From Kosakonia sp. SMBL-WEM22 (lineage in GTDB: Bacteria > Pseudomonadota > Gammaproteobacteria > Enterobacterales > Enterobacteriaceae), in the NCBI RefSeq assembly GCF_014490785.1, contig NZ_CP051488.1, forward strand, positions 682,001 to 746,000: a stretch of DNA of 64,000 bases. Direction: 5' to 3'. The notes under the pieces were generated by a model. That model worked only from the letters and a program-made list of their open reading frames with translations. It was not told the DNA's origin and searched no databases. Each line of letters opens with the position of its first letter. The first letter of the stretch is position 1. The position numbers and the translations under genes were made by a program. Of this stretch, positions 34,689-43,248 are shown in pieces.

Positions 34689-36833
34689 TTAAAAATCCAT
34701 CTTCACCGTGAACTGCACTTCGCGCGGATCGCCAATCTGGTTACCCAGATTATTGGTGCCCATCGATGAGGTGTAATAGGTATTATCGAACAGGTTTTTC
34801 AGGTTCAGTTGCAGCGTCACCGGGTAACGCAGCTGCATTTTGTAAGCGGCAAAGGCATCCGCGACGACATAGCCCGGCAGGTAGTAATCCGCGCCGTTGG
34901 TGGCCGAGCGACGGCTGACACCGTGCCCACCGCCGCCGAGGGTCAGCGTATTACCGGCGTAAACATTGTGAATGTCATAGGTCAGGAACAGCGAACCGGT
35001 GTGGCGCGGTACATTCGGCAGCGGTTTCCCCGCGTAGTCCGGGTCTTCCAGTACTTTCGCTGCGGTATAGCTGTAGCTGGCGATCACATTCATATTCGGC
35101 GTCAGCGCACCTGCCAGATCCATCTCAACACCCTGGGAGCGCACGCGTCCGGCGGTTTTCGCCACCGTCTCATCGCCGACGATTTCGTTATACAGCACGT
35201 TACGCTTGTGGATATCAAACGCCGTGATATTGGCGGTAACGCCGTCGAACAGATCGAATTTGGCACCCACTTCATAAGATGTCGACGTTTCTGGCGGCAG
35301 ATCGCCGATATAGCTGGCAATCGACGACTGCGGCATAAAGGCCTTCGCCACATTACCGAACAGCGAGATCGATGGCGTGAGTTTATAAACGAGGCCAAAC
35401 TTCGGCGTCCACTGCTCGTCGCTGCTGTCGGTGTTGATCCTAAACGGGCGCCCTTTGCCCGCATACTGGGTGTAATACTGGTAGCGCATCCCGGCGACGG
35501 CGATCCATTTATCAGTCAGATAGAGCGCATCCTGGGCGTATGCCGAGTAGCTCTCCTGCTTGATCGTCTGATCGCTGTCGGAGGCAGAGACGGTTGTACA
35601 CTTGCTCGCGCCGCCGTAGCTCGGGTTATGGATGTTGAAATCTTTCACGTTTTTGCAGCGGATCATATCGGTGCGCAGCAGATCGTAATTTTCATACGCG
35701 ACGCCGGTGAGGATCTCATTATAAAAGCCGCCGAGCGTCACATTGCCCTGCAGATCGGCGCGCGTGGTGTGCATGCGCTGGGTCGATCCCTGCGTGGCAT
35801 CCACCCGGCGCGTCAGCCCGCCAGTGGCGGCGTTATAGGCCATCACGCGCGACTGGTTATCGCTGTATTTATCCTGACTGAAACCATACTCCAGCTTTGC
35901 GGTCCACTGGCTGTTAAAGCGATATTCGGCATTGAGCTGCGCAATGTCAGATTCACCGTCAGTAATATTAAACGGCTCATCAAAACGGGTTTTACGGTCG
36001 ACATTGACCGGCTGTTTGGTCGCAAGATCGAAGATCGTGCCACGATCGAACGGCATCTGATAATCACGATGGGAGTAGAGCACGTTGATCGTCGCGTTAT
36101 CGCCAAACCAGCTTAGCGAGGGGGCGATAAAGGTGCTTTTCTGCTTGCCGAAATTACGCCAGTAATCTTCATTCTGGTATTCGCCAATCAGGCGCCAGGC
36201 CAGCCGTGTGCCCTCGATCGGGCCGGTAACGTCAAACTCGCCGGTACCGCCGCCAAAGCTGTTGGAGGTAGCGGAAACAGAGCCACCAAAGGTGGTTTCC
36301 GGGCGTTTAGTCACGACATTGATAAGCCCGCCGGGATCGAGAATGCCATACAGCGTCGAGGCCGGGCCTTTCAGCACTTCCACCCGCGAGACATCAGCGT
36401 TAAAACTGCGCGGTACCACGGTGCGCAGGCCGTTGGTCATCACCGAGCCGTCGCGGTTAGCACCAAAACCGCGGCGCACAAACGCATCCTGCGTGCCGCC
36501 AAGCGTATTGGTCTGCACAACGTTGCTGACGTTGTAGAGCGCTTCATCCAGCGTGGTGGCGTGTTGATCTTCAAGCACCTGGTCGCTGACGGTGTTCACC
36601 ACTTGCGGGATATCCAGCAGCGGCATTGAGGTCAGCGTAGCGGTGGAGGAGTTGAGCGGCTGGTACCCGGAGGTCGCCTGTTTATTGGCGGCGGGATCTG
36701 CCACCACCGTTAAGGTATCGCCCTCTTTGTTATCTGCTGCGTGTGTGAGCGGTGAAACGAGCGCGCCTAAAATGAGCGCAGAGAGGCGCGTGCGCCCTTT
36801 TTGCCCGCAATAACAACGCGTTAAATTTGCCAT
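34689..36833 (-). CDS. TonB-dependent siderophore receptor
   Basis: The 714-residue outer-membrane protein has a signal peptide (to about THAA), a plug domain with the segments FVRRGFGANRDG and VEVLKGPASTLYGILDPGG, and a beta-barrel ending in a C-terminal Phe (VKMDF), as needed for outer-membrane insertion. A TonB box candidate (DTLTVVA) follows the signal peptide. It would import a ferric siderophore, most likely a hydroxamate type by general likeness, but the ligand is not identifiable. It diverges from a siderophore ABC operon and two Fur-box-like sites lie between them, so receptor and transporter probably serve the same ligand. Confidence 0.92.
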   Translation of the reverse strand: MANLTRCYCGQKGRTRLSALILGALVSPLTHAADNKEGDTLTVVADPAANKQATSGYQPLNSSTATLTSMPLLDIPQVVNTVSDQVLEDQHATTLDEALYNVSNVVQTNTLGGTQDAFVRRGFGANRDGSVMTNGLRTVVPRSFNADVSRVEVLKGPASTLYGILDPGGLINVVTKRPETTFGGSVSATSNSFGGGTGEFDVTGPIEGTRLAWRLIGEYQNEDYWRNFGKQKSTFIAPSLSWFGDNATINVLYSHRDYQMPFDRGTIFDLATKQPVNVDRKTRFDEPFNITDGESDIAQLNAEYRFNSQWTAKLEYGFSQDKYSDNQSRVMAYNAATGGLTRRVDATQGSTQRMHTTRADLQGNVTLGGFYNEILTGVAYENYDLLRTDMIRCKNVKDFNIHNPSYGGASKCTTVSASDSDQTIKQESYSAYAQDALYLTDKWIAVAGMRYQYYTQYAGKGRPFRINTDSSDEQWTPKFGLVYKLTPSISLFGNVAKAFMPQSSIASYIGDLPPETSTSYEVGAKFDLFDGVTANITAFDIHKRNVLYNEIVGDETVAKTAGRVRSQGVEMDLAGALTPNMNVIASYSYTAAKVLEDPDYAGKPLPNVPRHTGSLFLTYDIHNVYAGNTLTLGGGGHGVSRRSATNGADYYLPGYVVADAFAAYKMQLRYPVTLQLNLKNLFDNTYYTSSMGTNNLGNQIGDPREVQFTVKMDF

Positions 36834-36945
36834 GTCTTCTGATTTCCCGAAGCGTGCCTGCGTTATGGGCAGGCGTGAACGTTTTTTATGGTTATTGCTC
36901 GTTTATAAAAGCTATCCGTTAGCCCGGCTATGCGGCGTCGGATAT

Positions 36946-36964
36946 GTAATTGAGAATCATTCAA
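36946..36964 (-). promoter_or_regulatory. Candidate Fur box for the TonB-dependent receptor
   Basis: The 19 bases match 12 positions of the Fur consensus, including the run GAGAATCATT. The site lies about 110 bases upstream of the receptor start. The intergenic stretch 36834-37269 (436 bases) is AT-rich, carries this site and the one at 37197, and has no gene. Confidence 0.6.
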
Positions 36965-37196
36965 CCATGGGCGTGTGTAGTAGTAAACGATAAATGTGGG
37001 AAATTCACTACAGCAAAAGCACGGCGGTAAGCGGGCAAATTAAGTCGTGGGTTAACTTAATTAACTTATTAAAAATAAATAATTTATACGTTAATTCTGT
37101 TTTATAGGTCAGCGGCTTTTATGCGCCAGAGCGGGTTGGTTTCATAACGTATTACGATACTTGACTACTACAGCGGCAAATTGCAAAATCTCAAAA

Positions 37197-37215
37197 GAGA
37201 ATGAGATTTATTTTT
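37197..37215 (+). promoter_or_regulatory. Candidate Fur box for the siderophore ABC operon
   Basis: The bases GAGAATGAGATTTATTTTT match 13 of 19 positions of the Fur consensus. The site lies about 55 bases upstream of the ATPase gene, in promoter position. Confidence 0.6.
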
Positions 37216-37269
37216 ATTTGATGCTAACGCACGCGCGGGTAGCCACGCTGTTGCGGCGCAGGAGTCAAC

Positions 37270-38097
37270 ATGCCACAACACGTGGAACAACCTGAAAGCG
37301 GGCAAGGTATCGTGCTCGACCGTCTCTCGGCGGGTTATCACAAGCAGATCATTGTCGATGAGATCAGCCTGACCATTCCCCTCGGCAAAATGAGTGTGCT
37401 GGTGGGGGCAAACGGCTCCGGAAAATCCACCCTGCTTAGCACCATCGCCCGCATGCTGAAACCGCTGGGCGGCAGCGTGCTGCTGGATGGCAAAGCGATT
37501 CATCAGCAGCCGACAAAAGCGGTCTCCCGCCAGTTGGGCATCCTGCCGCAGTCGCCGGTTGTGCCGGAAGGTCTGACGGTGTTTGAACTGGTCGCGCGCG
37601 GGCGCTTCCCCTGGCAGAGCTTTATGCGCCAGTGGTCGCAAGAGGATGAAAACGCGGTGCAGCAGGCGCTGGAGATGACCGGCACCGCCGGGTTTGCCCA
37701 TCAACCCGTGGACAGCCTCTCCGGCGGTCAGCGGCAGCGCTGCTGGATCGCGATGGCGCTGGCGCAGCAAACGCCGGTGATCCTGCTTGATGAGCCAACC
37801 ACCTTCCTCGATCTTCGCTACCAGGTGGAGATCCTCGAACTGCTGCACACCTTAACCCGCGATCATGGCCGCACGGTGATTGTGGTGCTGCACGATCTTA
37901 ACTTTGCGGTGAACTACGCCGACACGCTGATCTTCCTCAAGCAGGGGCGTTTGCAAGGGGTGATCAACGAAGGCGAGACCTGCACGCCGGAACTCATTAA
38001 AAATGTGTTTGATGTCGATGTGCAGATGTCGGTTAACCCGTTGACCGGCAAGCCCTTCTTTATACCCTTTCGCAAACCGGGCGGGAGCAGCGCATGA
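37270..38097 (+). CDS. Siderophore ABC transporter ATP-binding protein (FepC/FhuC-like)
   Basis: The 275-residue protein has Walker A GANGSGKST, Q-loop LPQSPVVPEGLTVFELVARGRFP, signature LSGGQRQR and Walker B VILLDEPTTFLDL, the FepC/FhuC subfamily pattern. It would power import of a ferric siderophore. AGGAG precedes the ATG at 37270. It overlaps the first permease gene by four bases (ATGA). This ATPase is first in the operon, followed by two permeases and a binding protein, so the system has a full set of parts. Confidence 0.92.
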   Translation: MPQHVEQPESGQGIVLDRLSAGYHKQIIVDEISLTIPLGKMSVLVGANGSGKSTLLSTIARMLKPLGGSVLLDGKAIHQQPTKAVSRQLGILPQSPVVPEGLTVFELVARGRFPWQSFMRQWSQEDENAVQQALEMTGTAGFAHQPVDSLSGGQRQRCWIAMALAQQTPVILLDEPTTFLDLRYQVEILELLHTLTRDHGRTVIVVLHDLNFAVNYADTLIFLKQGRLQGVINEGETCTPELIKNVFDVDVQMSVNPLTGKPFFIPFRKPGGSSA

Positions 38098-39101
38098 GCG
38101 TTCGTCAATCTGCCCGCGTGAGCATCGCCGCGTTTGGCCTGCTGGCATTAGTGATAATGGCGGCTATTGCCCATCTTGGCCTCGGCGCGCGCTACATCGC
38201 ACCGCCGACGGTGGTACAGGCGCTGATCGCCTTTGATGCGCACAATTTCGATCACCGGGTGATCGTCAGCCTGCGCTTACTGCGCCTCGTCGCCGCGCTC
38301 TTTACCGGCGGCGCGCTGGGCGTGGCCGGCGCGCTCCTGCAGTCGGTTATTCGCAACCCTTTGGGCGAGCCGCACATTCTCGGTTTGAATGCCGGAGCTG
38401 CGCTGGCGGTGGTGGCGACGACTGCACTTGGCATCACCATAGGCGATGTCGCCGTCAGCCGACCGCTGGTTGCCGCCACCGGCGCAGCCCTACTGTTTTC
38501 CCTGGTGATGCTGCTCTGTTCGGCCGGGCGCGCTGGCTTCACGCCGATGAAGGTGACGCTCTGCGGCGTGGCGCTGTCGGCCTTTGCCTCGTCAATCACC
38601 GCCGCGATCCTGATCCTGGATGAGCAGACCCTGTTGAGCATGCGCACCTGGCTGGCGGGCGATCTTGCCGGGCTGAGTTGGGGGCAGATCACCCCTGCGG
38701 CGATGGCGGCTACCGCTGGCTTCGCGCTGGCGATTGGGCTGGCTCCGGCGCTCAATATGCTGGCGCTGGGCGATACGCTGGCGCGCGGTCTTGGCGTCTC
38801 CCTGACGCGAATCCGCCTGCTCTCTTTACTTGCCATTGCGCTGCTGTGCGGCGCGGCGGTCGCCATCGCTGGGCCGGTCGGGTTTGTCGGGCTGGTGGTG
38901 CCGCATATGGTGCGCCGTCTGGCGGGGGACGATCTGCGCGTGGTGATTCCTCTTTCAGCCCTTGGCGGCGCAGCGCTGTTGCTACTGGCGGATATCGCGG
39001 CGCGAACGCTACTGTCGCCACAGGAGCTGGCGACCGGGGTGATGACTGCGCTGGTCGGCGCGCCGCTGTTTATGCTGCTGGCGGCGAGGTTCTTTAAATG
39101 A
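38094..39101 (+). CDS. Siderophore ABC transporter permease 1 (FecCD family)
   Basis: The 335-residue protein has about nine to ten membrane segments and the family landmarks LLQSVIRNPLGEPHILGLNAGA and GPVGFVGLVVPHMVRRL. With the next gene it would form the heterodimeric channel, as FepD and FepG do. Start and stop both overlap the neighbouring genes by four bases (ATGA), so translation is coupled. A long opposite-strand open frame here is a shadow caused by high GC content. Confidence 0.92.
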   Translation: MSVRQSARVSIAAFGLLALVIMAAIAHLGLGARYIAPPTVVQALIAFDAHNFDHRVIVSLRLLRLVAALFTGGALGVAGALLQSVIRNPLGEPHILGLNAGAALAVVATTALGITIGDVAVSRPLVAATGAALLFSLVMLLCSAGRAGFTPMKVTLCGVALSAFASSITAAILILDEQTLLSMRTWLAGDLAGLSWGQITPAAMAATAGFALAIGLAPALNMLALGDTLARGLGVSLTRIRLLSLLAIALLCGAAVAIAGPVGFVGLVVPHMVRRLAGDDLRVVIPLSALGGAALLLLADIAARTLLSPQELATGVMTALVGAPLFMLLAARFFK

Positions 39102-40150
39102 GCCACCAACTGCATCGCGCCGGGCTGCGTGCGCTGCGGATCGGCGGCTTCTCCCGCCTGCTGCGCCCGCGTGCGCTGCTGTGGCTGAGCGGCCTGCTCC
39201 TGCTGGCGCTTGCGCTGCTGCTGTTCGGTGTTTCGCACGGATCGCTGCCTGTGCCGACATCAAACCTTGCCCGGGCGCTGTTTATGCCGCAGATGCTCAA
39301 CGGTGAGCAGCACTATGTGGTGTGGGATCTGCGCCTGCCGCGGCTCTGCATGGCGCTGCTCTGCGGAGCGATGCTCGGCATGGCGGGCGCGGCGATGCAA
39401 TCCATGACGCGTAACGGGCTGGCGGACCCAGGCTTAATTGGCGTGAAAGAGGGGGCCAGCGTTGCGGTGTTAACGCTGGTGTTCAGCTTTCCGGCGGTGA
39501 GCGTTGTCTGGCGCCCACTGGCGGGAATGGCGGGCGGACTGCTTGCCGCAGGCCTGGTAATCGCGCTGGCGCGGGATGTTTCCCGCCCGCGCTTTGTGCT
39601 GCTCGGTATTGGCCTCTCCTGGACCTTCGCCGCCGGTATCGGCCTCTTTATGACCACCGCCGATGTGCGCGACGTACAAACCGCGATGCTGTGGCTGGCG
39701 GGCAGTTTACAGGCCGCCAGCTGGCCGCTGCTCGGCGTGGCGCTCTGCTGGGCGCTGCCTGCGGCGCTTATTTTGCTGTTCACCGCCCGCGCGGCGGATG
39801 TCGCGCAGCTCGGCAACCCGGCGGCAACGGGCCTCGGCGTGCGGCTGGTGCTGCTTAACGGCCTGCGGGTGTTCGCGCCGGTGTTGCTGACCGCGGCCAG
39901 CGTCTCCTGCGTCGGCAGCCTCGGGTTTGTTGGATTGATTGCCCCGCATATGGCGCGCTTTCTGCTGCGCGGCGGTGAGCGCGCGCTGCTCTGGGGCAGC
40001 GCGGTGCTCGGTGGCTTACTGGTGCTGGCTGCCGATACGATTGGGCGGCTGGCGTTTGCGCCGCTGCAACTTCCCGCCGGGATTGTGATTGCGCTGGTGG
40101 GCGGCCCCTTTTTCCTGCTGCTGCTCTGGCAGCGGCGCGATCGCTTGTAA
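39098..40150 (+). CDS. Siderophore ABC transporter permease 2 (FecCD family)
   Basis: The 350-residue protein repeats the FecCD pattern: AAMQSMTRNGLADPGLIGVKEGA near residue 100 and SLGFVGLIAPHMARFLL near 280. It has a longer basic N terminus than permease 1. It is the second half of the channel. The start overlaps permease 1 by four bases and the stop is 14 bases before the binding-protein gene. Confidence 0.92.
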   Translation: MSHQLHRAGLRALRIGGFSRLLRPRALLWLSGLLLLALALLLFGVSHGSLPVPTSNLARALFMPQMLNGEQHYVVWDLRLPRLCMALLCGAMLGMAGAAMQSMTRNGLADPGLIGVKEGASVAVLTLVFSFPAVSVVWRPLAGMAGGLLAAGLVIALARDVSRPRFVLLGIGLSWTFAAGIGLFMTTADVRDVQTAMLWLAGSLQAASWPLLGVALCWALPAALILLFTARAADVAQLGNPAATGLGVRLVLLNGLRVFAPVLLTAASVSCVGSLGFVGLIAPHMARFLLRGGERALLWGSAVLGGLLVLAADTIGRLAFAPLQLPAGIVIALVGGPFFLLLLWQRRDRL

Positions 40151-40164
40151 CCTTAAGGAGTTCT

Positions 40165-41115
40165 ATGCGCATCCTCTTCTCCCTGCTGCTACTGGTCGGT
40201 TTTGCCACCGTTGCCGCAGAGCCTGTGCAGAGTTTCACCGACGATTTAGGCCGCGTGGTCAAGGTGCCGCAGCACCCGAAGCGCATTGTCTCGCTGCACG
40301 ATCTTGATATCACCATTCCGCTGATTGAGCTTGGCGTGCCGCCGGTCGCCAGCCACGGGCGCACGCAGGCGGATGGTCGCCACGTGTTACGCTCCGGCGC
40401 GCTGTTAACCGGCGTCGACTTTGATAACTCTGACATCCGCTTTATTGGCTCCGCCGATATCGATATGGAAGCCGTTGCAGCGGCAAAACCCGATTTGATC
40501 ATCACCGAGCCGAGCCGCAACACGCCGGTGGAGCAGTTAGCGAAGATCGCACCGACGGTGAGCATCGATCACTTGCAGGGTGGCGCGCCGGAGATCTACC
40601 GCAAGCTGGCGCAGCTGACCGGTACGCAGGCGCGGCTGGCGATCCTGATGCGGCGCTATCAGGAGCAGATTGCAGTACTGAAAAAGAGCATTGATACCCC
40701 CAAGATAACCGTGTCGGTTATCCAGGCGAACAACGGCAAAATCAACGTTCTGCACAGCTACCACTCGCTGGGCCGCGTGCTGCGGGATGCCGGTTTTCGC
40801 TTCCCGCCGCTTATCGACAGCATCCCCGAAGGCGGTCGCATGGATGTCAGCGCCGAGCGGCTACCGGAGCTGGATGCCGACTTTGTTTTTGCGACCTGGC
40901 GCGGTGATACCGGCGGCACGCCGCAGGATGAGCTGGCTGCCATGGACGCGGTGATGCCCGGCTGGTGCGATTTCCTCACCGCCTGTCACGACGGGCGCTA
41001 TGTGCTGATTTCACGGGAAGAGGCGATCTCTAACTCCTTTGCTTCTTTAAGCCTGATGGTGGCGCAGGTGCAGTCGCAGATTGCCGGACGGCCGCTACCG
41101 CAGCAAGGAAAGTGA
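40165..41115 (+). CDS. Periplasmic siderophore-binding protein (FepB-like)
   Basis: The 316-residue protein has a signal peptide (MRILFSLLLLVGFATVAA) and a class III binding fold: DLGRVVKVPQHPKRIVSL, DMEAVAAAKPDLIITEPSR and a long connecting helix. It would bind a ferric siderophore and deliver it to the permease pair encoded upstream. AAGGAG precedes the ATG. The Cys pair near residues 271 and 277 (PGWCDFLTACHDG) may form a disulfide. Ligand unknown. Confidence 0.88.
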   Translation: MRILFSLLLLVGFATVAAEPVQSFTDDLGRVVKVPQHPKRIVSLHDLDITIPLIELGVPPVASHGRTQADGRHVLRSGALLTGVDFDNSDIRFIGSADIDMEAVAAAKPDLIITEPSRNTPVEQLAKIAPTVSIDHLQGGAPEIYRKLAQLTGTQARLAILMRRYQEQIAVLKKSIDTPKITVSVIQANNGKINVLHSYHSLGRVLRDAGFRFPPLIDSIPEGGRMDVSAERLPELDADFVFATWRGDTGGTPQDELAAMDAVMPGWCDFLTACHDGRYVLISREEAISNSFASLSLMVAQVQSQIAGRPLPQQGK

Positions 41116-41117
41116 AT

Positions 41118-42011
41118 ATGCTGAACACAAAGCGGGCCAAAAGCCGCGTCGATGTCTATGGTGAGCGTTTTCGCGCGCGGGCGCAGACGCTCTCGCCGCG
41201 TTTGCAGGCGGTGGCGCGTTATATCCACGATCATCGCGAAGCGGTGCTGGAGCAGACGGCGATGGAGATTGCCGCTGCTACGCAAACCTCGGATGCCACC
41301 GTGGTGCGGGCAATTCAGGCGCTGGGCTTTGCCGGGCTGCGCGATTTGAAGCAGACACTGGAGCAGTGGTTTGGCCCGGCGGCGTCGTCAGCCGAGAAGA
41401 TGAGCACCACAGTGAATGCGCTTGCCTGCGACGTCAATTCCGGTATCGATTTTGTCCTCGAAGGGCATCAGCACACCTGCGACGTGCTCGCCGCGCCCGC
41501 CAACCGCTACGCCATCGCACAGGCGGTGGCGCTGCTGGTTGACGCCCGCCAGGTGGCAATTTTCGGCATTGGCGCATCGGGGATCCTGGCGGAGTACAGC
41601 GCGCGGCTTTTCAAGCGCATCGGCCTGCCCGCTACCGAGCTTAATCGTACCGGTATCGCCCTTTCTGAGCAGCTGATTGAGCTACAGCGCGGCGATGTGC
41701 TGATAATGATGGCGCAGAAATCGGCGCACCGCGAAGGGCTGACCACCCTGAAAGAGGCGCGGCGGCTCGGCATTCCGGTGATTCTGCTGACCAACGCCGT
41801 CGACTCACGCTTCAGCCAGCAAGCGGATGTGGTGATCCATGTCCCGCGCGGCGGTGAGAAGGGCAAAATCCCGCTGCACGGCACGGTGTTGCTCTGCCTG
41901 GAGATGATTGTCCTGTCGGTGGCGTCAGCCAATTCGCAGCGGGCGATTAAAACGGTGAAACGGATTAATGAGTTTCACCGGGGCCTAAAGCCGGGCGGGA
42001 AAAAGGGGTGA
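41118..42011 (+). CDS. RpiR/MurR-family transcriptional regulator with SIS domain
   Basis: The 297-residue protein has an N-terminal helix-turn-helix (about 40-90, TQTSDATVVRAIQALGFAGL) and a C-terminal SIS sugar-phosphate-binding domain (about 125-260, VAIFGIGASGILAEYSARLF and PVILLTNAVDSRFSQQADVVI). Family members normally sense phosphosugars. Here it is the last gene of a siderophore transport operon, two bases after the binding-protein stop. The ATG at 41118 has AAGGAA upstream; a GTG at 41112 is the alternative. It may regulate this operon or the nearby murQP, which lacks an adjacent murR, but it is not close to E. coli MurR. Confidence 0.88.
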   Translation: MLNTKRAKSRVDVYGERFRARAQTLSPRLQAVARYIHDHREAVLEQTAMEIAAATQTSDATVVRAIQALGFAGLRDLKQTLEQWFGPAASSAEKMSTTVNALACDVNSGIDFVLEGHQHTCDVLAAPANRYAIAQAVALLVDARQVAIFGIGASGILAEYSARLFKRIGLPATELNRTGIALSEQLIELQRGDVLIMMAQKSAHREGLTTLKEARRLGIPVILLTNAVDSRFSQQADVVIHVPRGGEKGKIPLHGTVLLCLEMIVLSVASANSQRAIKTVKRINEFHRGLKPGGKKG

Positions 42012-42045
42012 GCGCAGGTTTACACTTCTCGCTGCGCTTCTTTTA

Positions 42046-42060
42046 TGAGAATCGTTCTCA
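42046..42060 (+). promoter_or_regulatory. Fur box upstream of the AraC-type regulator
   Basis: TGAGAATCGTTCTCA matches the 7-1-7 Fur motif at 11 of 14 positions and is a near-perfect palindrome. It lies about 95-110 bases upstream of the regulator start. Confidence 0.75.
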
Positions 42061-42154
42061 ATAGCATTGAAGCAGCCGGGTGCGGATGGTAAGGTGTAGG
42101 CCGTTTCGCCCGGCGTGGGGCCTGGGTTTGACCGAGAACGAACGGCTGCCGGTT

Positions 42155-43120
42155 ATGCAAAAAAGAGACTTTTCCGTTGAAGATTTTATCGGCTTTGGCG
42201 AGCGCTACGGCATCGATTATCGTTTTCCGGCGCTGGCCTCCTGCCGCTCGCTGGGCGCGGAGCGACGCATCGTCATTCAGGGCGATGTGCAGGAGATGCG
42301 CTTCTCCAGCGGCCTGAACCTGACCCGCTCCGACATTCGCGTTCTGCAACCCTATGAAACCACCTCCCTGCACAGCTGCCCGCTCTATATGCTGGTAGTG
42401 CTTGAAGGCAGCGTAATGCTGCGCCTCAACGGCGAGGAGTTTATTGTCCGCTCCGGCATGGCTTTTACTTCGCGCCTGAGCGAGCAGCAGGTGATGAATG
42501 CCCGTCATCTGGCGGATAACGCCCTGCGCACGCTGTCGCTCGGCATCGATCCGGCCAGCTGCCAGCGCTCGCCGCTGCTTACCGCGCTGCTGGAGCAGTG
42601 GGAATCCCACGGCGCGCCCACCTTTTTATGGCAGGTGCCCGAGTTTCTGCTCTCGGGTTTACAACAGAGCCAGCTTTCAACGCTGCCCGCGCTCTCGCGC
42701 GAATTGATCCTTGAAGGTGTAATGCTGCAACTGGTCGGCCACGCGCTCTCACAGCGGATGGCGGGCGTGGAGCAGGGCGCGCGCGTCTGCGGCGGTGAAG
42801 GGCAACGGCTTGAGTCGGTGCGCCGCTTGCTGGAGCAGCAGCCGGAGAAAGAGTACACCCTGACCGCGCTGGCGCAGCTGGCAGCAATGAGCACCAGCAG
42901 CCTGCGGGTGAAGTTCCGCCAGGCGTATGGCCACTCGGTGTTTGATTATCTGCGCGACTGCCGCCTCGCGCTGGCGCGGCGCTACCTCGTCCAGGGCTAC
43001 AGCGTGCAGCAAGCGGCCTGGATGTCGGGCTATCAACACGCCACCAACTTCTCCACCGCCTTTCGCCGCCGATATGGCATCGCGCCGAGTGAAGCGCGAC
43101 AGCCGATCGCCTTCCCGTAG
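42155..43120 (+). CDS. AraC-family regulator of siderophore uptake (FoxR/PchR-like)
   Basis: The 321-residue protein has a variable N-terminal sensing domain and a C-terminal AraC DNA-binding domain with two helix-turn-helices (YTLTALAQLAAMSTSSLRVKFRQAYG and VQQAAWMSGYQHATNFSTAFRRRYG). It lies directly upstream of a FoxA-like receptor gene, and a strong Fur box precedes it. By analogy with FoxR and PchR it probably activates the receptor when the ferric siderophore is present. The start MQKRDFSVEDF was preferred over upstream GTG/TTG codons because the added residues look unlike the family; no strong ribosome site settles it. Confidence 0.85.
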   Translation: MQKRDFSVEDFIGFGERYGIDYRFPALASCRSLGAERRIVIQGDVQEMRFSSGLNLTRSDIRVLQPYETTSLHSCPLYMLVVLEGSVMLRLNGEEFIVRSGMAFTSRLSEQQVMNARHLADNALRTLSLGIDPASCQRSPLLTALLEQWESHGAPTFLWQVPEFLLSGLQQSQLSTLPALSRELILEGVMLQLVGHALSQRMAGVEQGARVCGGEGQRLESVRRLLEQQPEKEYTLTALAQLAAMSTSSLRVKFRQAYGHSVFDYLRDCRLALARRYLVQGYSVQQAAWMSGYQHATNFSTAFRRRYGIAPSEARQPIAFP

Positions 43121-43205
43121 ACCTTTTCTCTCGCCCTGGGTGCCATTTTGTCACCGCGCATATGTGAATTGTCATTGCGCATAGCTATTGGTGAATCCAA
43201 AAGGG

Positions 43206-43220
43206 TAATAATTCTTATTT
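43206..43220 (+). promoter_or_regulatory. Candidate Fur box upstream of the FoxA-like receptor
   Basis: TAATAATTCTTATTT matches 10 of 14 positions of the 7-1-7 Fur motif. It sits about 30 bases upstream of the receptor start. Confidence 0.5.
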
Positions 43221-43248
43221 ACAATAATAACCGCTTCTGGAGAGTTTC

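Noticed and set aside
34027..34692. Several long overlapping plus-strand open frames with repeated GGGYALPGLRKARLQ-like peptides
   Set aside because: They are translations of the REP array; the repeats are palindromic non-coding elements and no ribosome site or gene context supports them.
34809..36116. 435-codon open frame on the plus strand
   Set aside because: It lies antisense to an intact TonB-dependent receptor gene, is His/Arg-rich as shadow frames in GC-rich DNA are, and shows no motif.
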